Source of the DNA: Pigmentiphaga litoralis | GTDB taxonomy: Bacteria; Pseudomonadota; Gammaproteobacteria; Burkholderiales; Burkholderiaceae_B | DNA length: 64,000 bases | Assembly (NCBI RefSeq): GCF_014651835.1 | Contig: NZ_BMXQ01000001.1 | Location: forward strand, 1,936,801 to 2,000,800 | Direction: 5' to 3' | In this document: positions 53,797-61,829 of the stretch, piece by piece | Layout of the letters: every line of letters begins with the position of its first letter | Position numbering within the stretch: the stretch's first letter is position 1 | Translations under genes and position numbers: made by a program | The notes under the pieces: generated by a model | Databases searched by the model: none | What the model was told of the DNA's origin: nothing | Seen by the model: only the letters and a program-made list of their open reading frames with translations

Positions 53797-53814
53797 GCAC
53801 TAATATATTAGTGC
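53797..53814. promoter_or_regulatory. Perfect 18-base palindromic operator
   Basis: GCACTAATATATTAGTGC is its own exact reverse complement. It lies 68 bases before the dehydratase start and 63 bases before the GntR start in their shared divergent promoter region. Size, symmetry and AT-rich core match a GntR/FCD dimer site. Confidence 0.8.
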
Positions 53815-53881
53815 TTCAATGCCATCAGCGGGCCACTGAGCACCGCGCCGGCCCTGCAGTCGATAACAACGGTACGAGACA

Positions 53882-55621
53882 ATGACCCGACCCAGAAAAA
53901 CACCCGACACCTTGCGCAGCGCGCGCTGGTTTGCGCCAGACGATTTGCGTTCTTCCGGTCATCGTTCACGCATCATGCAGATGGGCTATTCGCCCGAGGA
54001 ATGGCTGGACCGGCCGATCATCGCCATCATCAACACCTGGTCGGACCTCAATCCCTGCCATGCGCATTTCAAGCAACGCGTCGACGACGTCAAGCGCGGC
54101 GTGCTGCAGGCAGGCGGCTTTCCGGTCGAACTTCCGGCCATCTCGTTGTCGGAAAGCGCCGTCAAGCCGACCACCATGCTGTACCGCAATCTGCTGGCGA
54201 TCGAAACCGAAGAACTGATTCGTTCGCATCCCATCGACGGCGTGGTGCTCATGGGCGGCTGTGACAAGACCACGCCCGGGCTGCTGATGGGCGCCACCAG
54301 CGCGAACGTGCCGGCCATCTACGTGCCTGCGGGTCCCATGCTGCGCGGCAACTGGAAAGGCCAGGTGCTCGGGTCGGGATCGGACGCCTGGAAGTTCTGG
54401 GACGAACGGCGCGCCGGCAAGCTCAGCCAGGCCGAATGGATCGGCATCGAAGGCGGCATTGCGCGCAGTCATGGCACCTGCATGACCATGGGCACCGCAA
54501 GCACCATGACCGCGATCGCGGAATCCATCGGCATGACCCTGCCCGGCGCCTCGTCCATCCCTGCGGCCGACGCGGGCCACATCCGCATGTGCTCGGAGGC
54601 CGGCCGCCGCATCGTCGACATGGTCTGGGAAGATCTTGTCCCGGCCTGCATCCAGACGCGCCCCGCCTACGAAAACGCGATCGCGGTCGCCATGGCGATG
54701 GGCTGCTCGACCAATGCCATCATCCATCTCATTGCCATGGCCCGCCGCGCTGGCAACGACATCGGCCTGGAAGACTTCGACGCCGCGAGCCGGCACGTGC
54801 CGGTGATCGCCAACATCCGCCCCAGCGGCGACACCTACCTGATGGAAGACTTTTTCTACGCAGGCGGGCTGCCCGGGCTGATGAGCCGGATCCGCGACAA
54901 GCTGCATCTGGATGCCTTGACGGTCACGGGCCGCAGCCTGGGCGACAACATCGAGGGCGCCCGGGTCTACAACGACGACGTCATCCGCACGCAGGCCACG
55001 GCGCTCTACAAAGAAGGGGCGCTGGCCGTGCTGCGCGGGAACATCGCGCCGGGCGGCTGCGTCATCAAGCCAAGCGCCTGCGAACCGCGCTTTTTCAAGC
55101 ACACCGGACCGGCCCTGGTGTTCGACGACTACCCGTCGATGAAAGAAGCCGTCGAACGCGACGACCTTGATGTCACCGCCGATCACGTCCTCATTCTGCG
55201 CAACGCCGGCCCGCAGGGCGGCCCCGGCATGCCCGAATGGGGCATGTTGCCCATACCCAAAAAACTGGTGCGGCAAGGGGTGCGCGACATGCTCCGGATG
55301 TCGGATGCGCGCATGAGCGGCACCAGCTATGGCGCCTGCATTCTGCACGTCACGCCCGAGTCCTACATAGGCGGGCCCTTCGCTCTGGTCCGCACCGGCG
55401 ATCTGATCTCTGTCGACATTGACCGGCGCAGCATTCATCTGGATGTGTCCGACGAAGAGCTCGCCCGGCGGCAAGCCGACTGGGTGCCCCCGCCGCCTCG
55501 TTTCGAGCGCGGCTACGGCTGGATGTTCACCCGTCATATCCGCCAGGCCGATGACGGCTGTGACTTCGATTTCCTGCAGACCGATTTCGGTGCGCCGATC
55601 GGCGAGCCGAATATCTATTAA
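53882..55621 (+). CDS. IlvD/Edd-family sugar acid dehydratase (L-arabinonate dehydratase-like)
   Basis: Protein of 579 residues. The [2Fe-2S] ligands Cys59 (NPCHAH), Cys127 (GGCDKT) and Cys200 (GTCMTM) fall on the same numbers as in the Rhizobium leguminosarum L-arabinonate dehydratase. The end GTSYGACILHVTPESYIGG carries the active-site serine. It dehydrates a C5 or C6 aldonic acid to a 2-keto-3-deoxy acid; dihydroxyacid dehydratase (IlvD) is less likely given the catabolic setting. Controlled by the divergent GntR gene and followed by an RraA-like aldolase gene, plausibly the next step. Confidence 0.92.
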   Translation: MTRPRKTPDTLRSARWFAPDDLRSSGHRSRIMQMGYSPEEWLDRPIIAIINTWSDLNPCHAHFKQRVDDVKRGVLQAGGFPVELPAISLSESAVKPTTMLYRNLLAIETEELIRSHPIDGVVLMGGCDKTTPGLLMGATSANVPAIYVPAGPMLRGNWKGQVLGSGSDAWKFWDERRAGKLSQAEWIGIEGGIARSHGTCMTMGTASTMTAIAESIGMTLPGASSIPAADAGHIRMCSEAGRRIVDMVWEDLVPACIQTRPAYENAIAVAMAMGCSTNAIIHLIAMARRAGNDIGLEDFDAASRHVPVIANIRPSGDTYLMEDFFYAGGLPGLMSRIRDKLHLDALTVTGRSLGDNIEGARVYNDDVIRTQATALYKEGALAVLRGNIAPGGCVIKPSACEPRFFKHTGPALVFDDYPSMKEAVERDDLDVTADHVLILRNAGPQGGPGMPEWGMLPIPKKLVRQGVRDMLRMSDARMSGTSYGACILHVTPESYIGGPFALVRTGDLISVDIDRRSIHLDVSDEELARRQADWVPPPPRFERGYGWMFTRHIRQADDGCDFDFLQTDFGAPIGEPNIY

Positions 55622-55633
55622 GGCTTATCGGAA

Positions 55634-55698
55634 GTCGTTTGAACGTCGTTTCACCGTCGTTTCACCGTTCCTTGCACGACGTTTGAACGTTCTTGCAC
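55634..55698. repeat. Degenerate 11-base tandem repeat after the dehydratase stop
   Basis: Six near-copies of an 11-base unit of the form GTCGTTTSACC start 13 bases after the dehydratase stop: units at 55634, 55645, 55656, 55667, 55678 and 55689 (the last of 10 bases). The second and third units are identical. No gene lies in the 163 bases between the dehydratase and the RraA-like gene. Confidence 0.8.
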
Positions 55699-55784
55699 GT
55701 CTGCCAAGGCCCCACCTGTTGCTGCGCCGGCCAGCCCATCGGCCGGTGCCAGGCGCCCTGTTCTTCTCTTTTCCTGGACCCGCC

Positions 55785-56504
55785 ATGCCTACTCTCGACC
55801 CGCGCACCCGCGACATGCTCCGGACGGTCAGCACCGCCACCCTGTGCACTGCCCTGTTCAAACGCGGCCTGCGCAACCAGTTCATTCAGGACGTTCGCCC
55901 GTTGAATCCGTTGGCGCCGACGATGGTCGGCGAAGCCTGGACGCTGCGCTATATCCCGGCCCGCGAAGACATCAATACGATCGCCGTGTTCAACGACGCG
56001 TCCCACCCGCAACGGCAAGCCGTCGAAACCTGCCCGCCGGGTGCGGTGCTGGTCATCGACAGCCGCAAGGATGCCCGCGCCGCATCCGCCGGGTCGATTC
56101 TTGTCGCCCGCCTCATGCAACGCGGCGCGGCCGGCATCGTGACCGACGGCGGCTTTCGCGATTCGCCCGACATCGCACGGTTTGCCATGCCTGCGTATCA
56201 CAGCCGCCCGTCGGCGCCCACCAATCTGACCTTGCATCAGGCCATCGACATCAACGTGCCGATCGGCTGCGGCGACGTTGCCGTCTTTCCCGGAGACGTC
56301 GTCGTTGGCGACGGCGAGGGTGTCGTCATCATCCCGGCCGCCATTGCTGACGAAATCGCAACCGAAGCCGTCGAGATGACCGCCTTCGAAGACTTCGTGA
56401 CCGAAGAGGTCCTGAAAGGCCGGTCGATCATCGGGCTCTATCCACCCACGCACGACCAGTCCCGCGTCGACTTCGCCGCCTGGCGCGAGGCAAGGCAGCG
56501 CTGA
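55785..56504 (+). CDS. RraA-like / 4-hydroxy-4-methyl-2-oxoglutarate aldolase-family protein
   Basis: Protein of 239 residues. The pattern LCTALFKRGLRNQFI, GGFRD (Arg-Asp catalytic pair) and later VPIGCGDVAVFPGDVVVGDGEGVVIIP is that of the HMG/CHA aldolase group, metal-dependent retro-aldolases that share the RraA fold. True RraA (an RNase E inhibitor) is about 160 residues and lacks the long N- and C-terminal parts seen here. Directly downstream of the sugar acid dehydratase, it probably cleaves the 2-keto-3-deoxy acid. The long upstream frame from 55419 is noncoding. Confidence 0.88.
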   Translation: MPTLDPRTRDMLRTVSTATLCTALFKRGLRNQFIQDVRPLNPLAPTMVGEAWTLRYIPAREDINTIAVFNDASHPQRQAVETCPPGAVLVIDSRKDARAASAGSILVARLMQRGAAGIVTDGGFRDSPDIARFAMPAYHSRPSAPTNLTLHQAIDINVPIGCGDVAVFPGDVVVGDGEGVVIIPAAIADEIATEAVEMTAFEDFVTEEVLKGRSIIGLYPPTHDQSRVDFAAWREARQR

Positions 56505-56550
56505 CGGCCGACCGCCGACTGCCGACTGCGCACGTCACCCGCGATCGCCG

Positions 56551-56622
56551 ATCGCCTGACACCGATCGCCTGATACAGGGCGCCTGATACAGGGCGCCTG
56601 AAACCCATCCCCTGACACCGGG
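56551..56622. repeat. Degenerate 12-16-base tandem repeat between two genes
   Basis: Five units built on CGCCTGAYACMGGG lie at 56551, 56565, 56581, 56595 and 56607, beginning 46 bases after the RraA-like stop. A shorter CCGACTG/CCGACCG repeat precedes it at about 56510-56530. The 187-base gap ends with the Bug receptor start and its GGAGACACC ribosome site. Confidence 0.75.
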
Positions 56623-56691
56623 CGCCAATGGCCTGGCGCCCCCATCACAAGCACAACAGACCGGCCACGACGCCGGTCATCTGGAGACACC

Positions 56692-57687
56692 ATGCCCTAC
56701 GCCCCCTCTTTCGGCGCGCTGCGCGCCGTAACCCTGGCCGCCGCTTGCGCCGCCCTGCCCCTGCACACCGCGCTTGCGCAAGACGCCTGGCCGAATCGGC
56801 CGATCAGCTGGGTCGTGCCATTTGCGCCGGGCGGGTCGACCGACGTCGTGGCACGCACACTGGGCCAGGAAATATCCAAATCCCTGGGCCAGCCGGTCAT
56901 CATCGAAAACCGGCCCGGGGCAGCGGGCGGCGTCGGGGCGGCCTACGTGGCGCGTGCGAAACCCGATGGCTACACCCTGTTCGGTGGCACCATCAGCACG
57001 CACGCCATCAACGCAAGCCTGTACAAGAATCTGAGCTACGACCCCGTCAAGGACTTTGCGCCGGTCAGCCTGATCGCCTATGTACCGAACGTGCTCATGG
57101 TGGACGCCAAGCTGCCGATCCACTCCGTGCAGGAACTCATTACGTATGCCAAGGCACAGCCCGGCAAACTGACGTTTGCATCCTCCGGGGCCGGCACGTC
57201 GACCCATCTGGCGGGCGAGTTGTTTGCCGACACCCTCCGCGTGCCCATGACCCATGTTCCGTACAAAGGCAGCCCGCAAGCCTTGCAGGACGTGGTGGCG
57301 GGCCTGGTGCCTTTCCTGTTCGATCAATTGACAGCGGGCGAAGCGATGATCAAGGCCGGTCGGCTGCGCGCCCTGGCCGTCACGTCCCCCAAGCGGTCGG
57401 CACTGGCGCCAACCGTACCCACCATGGCCGAGGCCGGTCTGCCCAACTTCGAGATGGTGTCCTGGCAGGCGCTGTACGCCCCGCAGGGCACCCCGCCCAA
57501 CATCGTGCAGCGCCTGAACGCCGAAGTGGTGAAAGCACTGCAGAATCCCGAAGTGCGCCAGAAGATGACGCAGCAACTGGGCATGGAAGTCGTTGGCAGC
57601 AGCCCCGCCGAGCTGCAGGCATTCATGGCAAAGGAAATCCCACGCTGGGCGGAGCTGGTGCAGAAGTCGGGCGCGACCGCCAATTGA
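56692..57687 (+). CDS. Bug-family (TctC-like) periplasmic solute-binding protein
   Basis: Protein of 331 residues with a Sec signal peptide (RAVTLAAACAALPLHTALA, cleavage near residue 26). The Bug signature PNRPISWVVPFAPGGSTDVVAR, then VIENRPGAAGG and the pocket FASSGAGTSTHLAGE are typical of receptors for carboxylates or amides. Such families are greatly expanded in Bordetella and relatives and usually lack TctA/TctB partners, as here. It may capture the acid degraded by the preceding dehydratase-aldolase operon. Confidence 0.92.
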   Translation: MPYAPSFGALRAVTLAAACAALPLHTALAQDAWPNRPISWVVPFAPGGSTDVVARTLGQEISKSLGQPVIIENRPGAAGGVGAAYVARAKPDGYTLFGGTISTHAINASLYKNLSYDPVKDFAPVSLIAYVPNVLMVDAKLPIHSVQELITYAKAQPGKLTFASSGAGTSTHLAGELFADTLRVPMTHVPYKGSPQALQDVVAGLVPFLFDQLTAGEAMIKAGRLRALAVTSPKRSALAPTVPTMAEAGLPNFEMVSWQALYAPQGTPPNIVQRLNAEVVKALQNPEVRQKMTQQLGMEVVGSSPAELQAFMAKEIPRWAELVQKSGATAN

Positions 57688-57719
57688 TAGCGATCGCGCC
57701 ATGCGGCTGGGAATAGCCG

Positions 57720-57812
57720 CTGCGGCAGACTTTCGCCGCCGCCCCCTGCCGCAGACTGCAGTGGCAGGCTGCTGCGACAGACTGCAACGATGCTTCCGCC
57801 GCTGCAGACACG
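57720..57812. repeat. Degenerate 26-base tandem repeat between convergent genes
   Basis: CAGACT/CAGACA recurs at 57726, 57752, 57778 and 57805, a 26-27-base period; full units start at 57720, 57746 and 57772 with CTGC at the head of each. It fills nearly the whole 130-base gap between the Bug receptor stop and the porin stop. No terminator hairpin is otherwise clear. Confidence 0.7.
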
Positions 57813-57817
57813 CGACA

Positions 57818-58954
57818 TCAGAACCGATGCAGGATCCCGGCGTGCAACCCCGTGATCGTGCGGCCGTTCACATCGTTCGGCATGCTGAAGTTGGACTTCA
57901 GCCCGGCAGACCCTGCCGGTCGAAAGCCCGCCGATCCGCGGTTGCGCAGTTGCTGGCCGACCGTGTAGAGCGTCGTGCGCTTGGAAAGGTCGTAGAACCC
58001 CGCCACCGACGCGCCTGACGCACTGCGGTTGCCTGACCGGTCGTCCAGCAGGCCGAACAAGGCCCCCACGCGAAACTGCGGCGTGGCGCGATAGTCGGCT
58101 GAAATCTGCCACAGGTTGTACATGCGATTGACGTCCGCGTTGCTGCCGTCCACCACCCCGCCAACGTTGCTCAGAATCGAGCCGGCGTTGTTGCCTGATC
58201 CGGTCGCCGTGCTGTTGTTCGACCGTGCATAGGCCAGGTAGATCTTGCCTTGTCCATAGTCGTAGTTGGCGTACAGGTTCTGGTACTGCACGTTGGCGGT
58301 GTAGGCGGCTGGCGAGCGCGGGCCTGCCGTGACACCCACATAGCCAAGCCGGTACGGACCGGTTTCGTAGTCGACGCCCAATTGTTTGACCGACTGCCGG
58401 CGGCTTTGATTGGGCGTTTCGGCCAGCGCGTAATGCGCTTCGACCAGAAAGCCGCCTACCCGCGGCGAGATGTACGAGACGTCGTTGTCATAGCGCGCTG
58501 GAATGCCAAAGGCATTGAGGACCGATCCCAGTGTGCGTGCCGTATGATCCACGTAGGATCCGCGCCCAACCACCACCGTGTTCTGTCGGCCAACGCGCAC
58601 CTCTCCGAAGCCGCCTGCCAGGCCGACCCAGGCCTGCCGGTCAAACAGACGGGACGAATCCGCCGCCCTGCCGTCATCGGCACTTGCGCCGGCTTCGAGC
58701 TGGAAGATGGCACGCCGTCCGGCACCCAGGTCTTCACTGCCGCGCAATCCCCACCGGGTACGCGTAAGTGCTCCATCTTCCAGCGCCATCGACTTTTCGC
58801 CGGAACTGCTGCGCAGGTAGCTGACGTATTGATCGACCGTGCCATACAGCGCGACAGACGACTGTGCGAACGCCGCCGAACTGCACGCGGCCATGGCCGC
58901 TGCGATGGAGATGGTGCTGATCGTGCTTGTAGGGATGATGCGTGTCCGGGTCAT
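57818..58954 (-). CDS. Gram-negative porin (Omp32-like)
   Basis: Outer-membrane protein of 378 residues. A signal peptide ending AFAQ near residue 31 is followed by SSVALYGTVDQYVSYLRS, and the chain ends in the porin C-terminal aromatic residue (LHAGILHRF). Betaproteobacterial trimeric 16-strand porins have this start and end (ALYG, RF). It probably gives the organic acid of the neighbouring quinate/shikimate-like pathway access across the outer membrane. Its ATG overlaps the stop of the type II dehydroquinase (ATGA). Confidence 0.92.
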   Translation of the reverse strand: MTRTRIIPTSTISTISIAAAMAACSSAAFAQSSVALYGTVDQYVSYLRSSSGEKSMALEDGALTRTRWGLRGSEDLGAGRRAIFQLEAGASADDGRAADSSRLFDRQAWVGLAGGFGEVRVGRQNTVVVGRGSYVDHTARTLGSVLNAFGIPARYDNDVSYISPRVGGFLVEAHYALAETPNQSRRQSVKQLGVDYETGPYRLGYVGVTAGPRSPAAYTANVQYQNLYANYDYGQGKIYLAYARSNNSTATGSGNNAGSILSNVGGVVDGSNADVNRMYNLWQISADYRATPQFRVGALFGLLDDRSGNRSASGASVAGFYDLSKRTTLYTVGQQLRNRGSAGFRPAGSAGLKSNFSMPNDVNGRTITGLHAGILHRF

Positions 58955-59412
58955 GCCTGCTCTCCTGCTCTGCGGGCTGCGATGGCCGACAGTGCGGCGC
59001 GCAAACCCAGCGTGTAACTTTCGGCGCCAAATCCGCAGATCTGCCCTGTGACGACGCTTGCGAACACCGACTGGTGCCGGAACGCTTCGCGCGCGTGAAT
59101 GTTCGACATGTGGATTTCGACCACCGGGACGTTCAGGACGGCCAGCGCATCACGAATGCCGTAGCTGTAGTGCGTCCATGCGCCCGCGTTGATCAGCACC
59201 GCATCGGTCCGTTCTTCGAACGCCCGATGGATGCGCTCGCAGATCTCGGCTTCGCTGTTGGTCTGGAAGCAGGCGACTTCGGCGCCGAGTTCCCGACCCA
59301 GGTCCTGCAGGGAATGGTCGATATCGGCAAGCGTGACGCTGCCGTAGTGGGCGTGCTCACGCTGCCCGAACAGGTTGTGGTTGATGCCATGCAGCATCAC
59401 GATCTTGTGCAT
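58951..59412 (-). CDS. aroQ: Type II 3-dehydroquinate dehydratase (divergent)
   Basis: Protein of 153 residues that interconverts 3-dehydroquinate and 3-dehydroshikimate. Catalytic residues match the family numbering: Arg18, Tyr23, Asn75, His81, Glu99, His101 and Arg112. The usual NGPNLNLLG loop is changed to HGINHNLFG, and NPGAYTH to NAGAWTH, so it is an outlier, as expected of a catabolic paralogue. It sits between a Gfo/Idh oxidoreductase gene and a porin gene, with a 3-dehydroshikimate dehydratase nearby. It probably serves quinate use rather than aromatic amino acid synthesis. Confidence 0.88.
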   Translation of the reverse strand: MHKIVMLHGINHNLFGQREHAHYGSVTLADIDHSLQDLGRELGAEVACFQTNSEAEICERIHRAFEERTDAVLINAGAWTHYSYGIRDALAVLNVPVVEIHMSNIHAREAFRHQSVFASVVTGQICGFGAESYTLGLRAALSAIAARRAGEQA

Positions 59413-59465
59413 GGGAGTTCCTTGGTGCGTGGGTGAAAAAGACGCTTGCGCGTCAGTGGGGTGAC

Positions 59466-59549
59466 TTGAGCGGGACGGGTTCAGCGGGATGGGTTCAGCG
59501 GGGTGACTTCAGCCGGGTGACTTCAGCCGGGTGACTTCAGTGGGGCGGG
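59466..59549. repeat. Degenerate 14-base tandem repeat overlapping a stop codon
   Basis: Six 14-base units of the form TTCAGCSGGGTGAC start at 59466, 59480, 59494, 59508, 59522 and 59536; units four and five are identical. On the minus strand the array begins inside the last codons of the oxidoreductase gene (its stop is at 59537-59539) and runs into the 124-base gap before the dehydroquinase start. Confidence 0.85.
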
Positions 59550-60589
59550 ATCGCGATGGTGGTGCCGGTGCGGATGGCGTCGAGGATGGCGTGCGTGACG
59601 CGTACGTTGCGCAGGCCGTCATGCGCGCTGACCACCGGCGTGACGTCGCCGCGAATCACGTCTGCAAAGTGCGCGAGCTGGCGGACCAGCGGGTCCTCGC
59701 GCGCGCGTTCGCCCTGGGCGAGATCGAATGGCGTACACCACGAACGGTCGCTTGCCGTGCTCCACGTCTTGAGCCGCAAGGTAGGGATGGCCAGCGAGCC
59801 GAAGGTGCCGGCGATGACATAACAATCCTCATCGTCGGAGTGCGCGTAGATCGGGTTTTCGTGTGAGGTCTGTTCCCAGCTGCGGGCACTGGCGGCCGTG
59901 TCGGACAACAGGAAGGTGCCAAGCGCGCCACTGGCGAATCGCAGGGTGATCGCCACGGTGTCTTCAACCGGAAAGCCGCGTGTGCGCCGCGACCCCAGCG
60001 CCTGGACGGCGACGATGTCGCCACACAGCATGCGCAGGTTGTGCACCTCGTGGATCATGTTCAGCAGCACCGGCCCCGCGCCAGGACCGGTGCGCCAGGG
60101 CCCGTCGACAAAGTACTGGTCGGGCTTGTAGAACATGGCGCTGCCCATGACGGCCACAAGTGGACCAAGGCGGCCGTCGGCAATCAGTTGCCTTGCGCGC
60201 GCCATGATCGGACTGTGCGCGCGGTGGTGCCCAACCAGCACCTTCGCACCGGTACGATCAACGGCCTCGACGATGGCCAGCGCGTCTGGCACCGTGGCGG
60301 CCAGCGGCTTTTCGATCAGCGCGGGAATGCCGCGACCTATGCACCACAAGGCCTGGTCGGCATGCAGCGTATTGGGGGTGGCAAGGATGGCGCCATCGGG
60401 CCGGTCATGTTCGATCAGTTGGTCGAGCGTGGCATACAAGGGCACGCCTGTACGCAGCGCCACGGCGGCCGCGGCGGGCGACGGGTCGACCAGCGCGGAC
60501 ACGATGCACGACGGGCTGCGCTGCACGACCGACAGATGCGTCTGGCCCATGCTGCCGGCGCCAACGATGACGATGCGAAGAGGAGACAT
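59537..60589 (-). CDS. Gfo/Idh/MocA-family oxidoreductase
   Basis: NAD(P)-dependent dehydrogenase of 350 residues from ATG 60589; a TTG start at 60604 is less likely. The Rossmann motif VGAGSMGQTH and the signature IEKPLAATV (Lys of EKP) are present, and the active-site His lies in NMIHEVHNL. The family oxidises cyclic polyols and sugars, for example inositol or glucose-fructose. In this operon it is a good candidate for a quinate or shikimate dehydrogenase, feeding 3-dehydroquinate or 3-dehydroshikimate to AroQ and the dehydratase. That is inference from context. Confidence 0.87.
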   Translation of the reverse strand: MSPLRIVIVGAGSMGQTHLSVVQRSPSCIVSALVDPSPAAAAVALRTGVPLYATLDQLIEHDRPDGAILATPNTLHADQALWCIGRGIPALIEKPLAATVPDALAIVEAVDRTGAKVLVGHHRAHSPIMARARQLIADGRLGPLVAVMGSAMFYKPDQYFVDGPWRTGPGAGPVLLNMIHEVHNLRMLCGDIVAVQALGSRRTRGFPVEDTVAITLRFASGALGTFLLSDTAASARSWEQTSHENPIYAHSDDEDCYVIAGTFGSLAIPTLRLKTWSTASDRSWCTPFDLAQGERAREDPLVRQLAHFADVIRGDVTPVVSAHDGLRNVRVTHAILDAIRTGTTIAIPPH

Positions 60590-60769
60590 AGTTGCGACCG
60601 ACAACTAATCAGCGCTGCGGATGCACGGGGCAAAAAGCTTGTGTGCACGGCACCGGCGTAAGGGATTGTGCGTGTCGCATGTCGTCTCCTGATCGTGGTT
60701 TTGCGAAGAGAATACCGACGGCCCCTGGTCTTATCATTGGCTCATCCGTCTTCACGAAATCAACGCCGC

Positions 60770-61711
60770 GTGCACAATAAGCCCGAACTCAATGACCTCT
60801 CTGTTTTCTGCGAAGTAGCGCGTCGCGGCAGCTTCATTGCGACCGCGAACGAACGCGGCGTGTCTCCTGCCTACGTCAGCAAGCGCATCCACATTCTCGA
60901 GACGCAACTGGGTGTGCGGCTGTTCCATCGCACGACCCGGCGCGTCCATATCAGCAGCGAAGGCGAACGCGTGTACCGCGCCGCGTTGAAGGTCCTGGAA
61001 GACGTCGACGCCATGACCGACGCCGTGGCAAGCGCACGCAATGAACCGAGCGGGCTGTTGCGTATCAGTACCAGCCTGCGGCTTGGCCGTAGTCATGTGT
61101 CCTACGTGCTGTCTGGACTGCAACAGCGCTACCCCAAACTGGACGTGTGGCTGGAACTGGTGGACCGCCGTGTCAATTTGATCGAAGAAGGATTCGACAT
61201 CGACATTCGCGTGGGCGATCCGGTCAATCCCCACCTGATCGCGCACCGCATTGCCGACAGCAGCCGCGTGCTCTGTGCGTCACCCGTCTACCTGGAACGC
61301 TGCGGCGCCCCGGCGACTCCGGACGATCTCACCCACCATGAATGCCTGGCCTTCCGGGATCGGGAACAGGCGTTCGGCGTGTGGCGCCTGCAGGGGCCCG
61401 ATGGCGTGCACACCGTGAAAGTGACGGGCCGCTTCGGATCGAATCACAGCGATATCGTCCGCATCTGGGGTTTGCAGGGTCACGGCATCCTGCTGCTGTC
61501 GGTATGGGACGTCGCAGCGCATCTGCGCGATGGCAGCCTGGTGCGAGTGCTGCCCGATCACGTCGAATGCGCCGACGTCTGGGCCATGACGTGCAGCCGC
61601 AGCACCACGTCGGCCAAGGTAGGCGCCTGCATCGAGTACATGAAACGGGAATTGACGCAGGGCGCCTACGCACTCGACACGGCGTTGCACGTGCCACGTC
61701 CCCGGCGCTGA
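60770..61711 (+). CDS. LysR-family transcriptional regulator
   Basis: Protein of 313 residues starting at GTG 60770, since the typical LysR N-terminus (NKPELNDLSVFCEVARRGSF) begins there; the frame further upstream has no family resemblance. The helix-turn-helix VSPAYVSKRIHILETQLGVRLF is followed by an effector domain. It is divergent from the oxidoreductase-dehydroquinase-porin operon and upstream of the dehydroshikimate dehydratase, so it likely controls both in response to quinate, shikimate or protocatechuate. The 180-base gap shows no clear T-N11-A box that I could pick out. Confidence 0.88.
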   Translation: MHNKPELNDLSVFCEVARRGSFIATANERGVSPAYVSKRIHILETQLGVRLFHRTTRRVHISSEGERVYRAALKVLEDVDAMTDAVASARNEPSGLLRISTSLRLGRSHVSYVLSGLQQRYPKLDVWLELVDRRVNLIEEGFDIDIRVGDPVNPHLIAHRIADSSRVLCASPVYLERCGAPATPDDLTHHECLAFRDREQAFGVWRLQGPDGVHTVKVTGRFGSNHSDIVRIWGLQGHGILLLSVWDVAAHLRDGSLVRVLPDHVECADVWAMTCSRSTTSAKVGACIEYMKRELTQGAYALDTALHVPRPRR

Positions 61712-61829
61712 TTGTTCACGACACGTTGTGACGGGGCTCATGAAGCGCGTGGTGATGCCTTTCATCCGTTTGAGTACGCTTGCTGCTTGCGCCAGCCGGT
61801 GCTGACTGCGCATCCCAAGGAGAACGACC

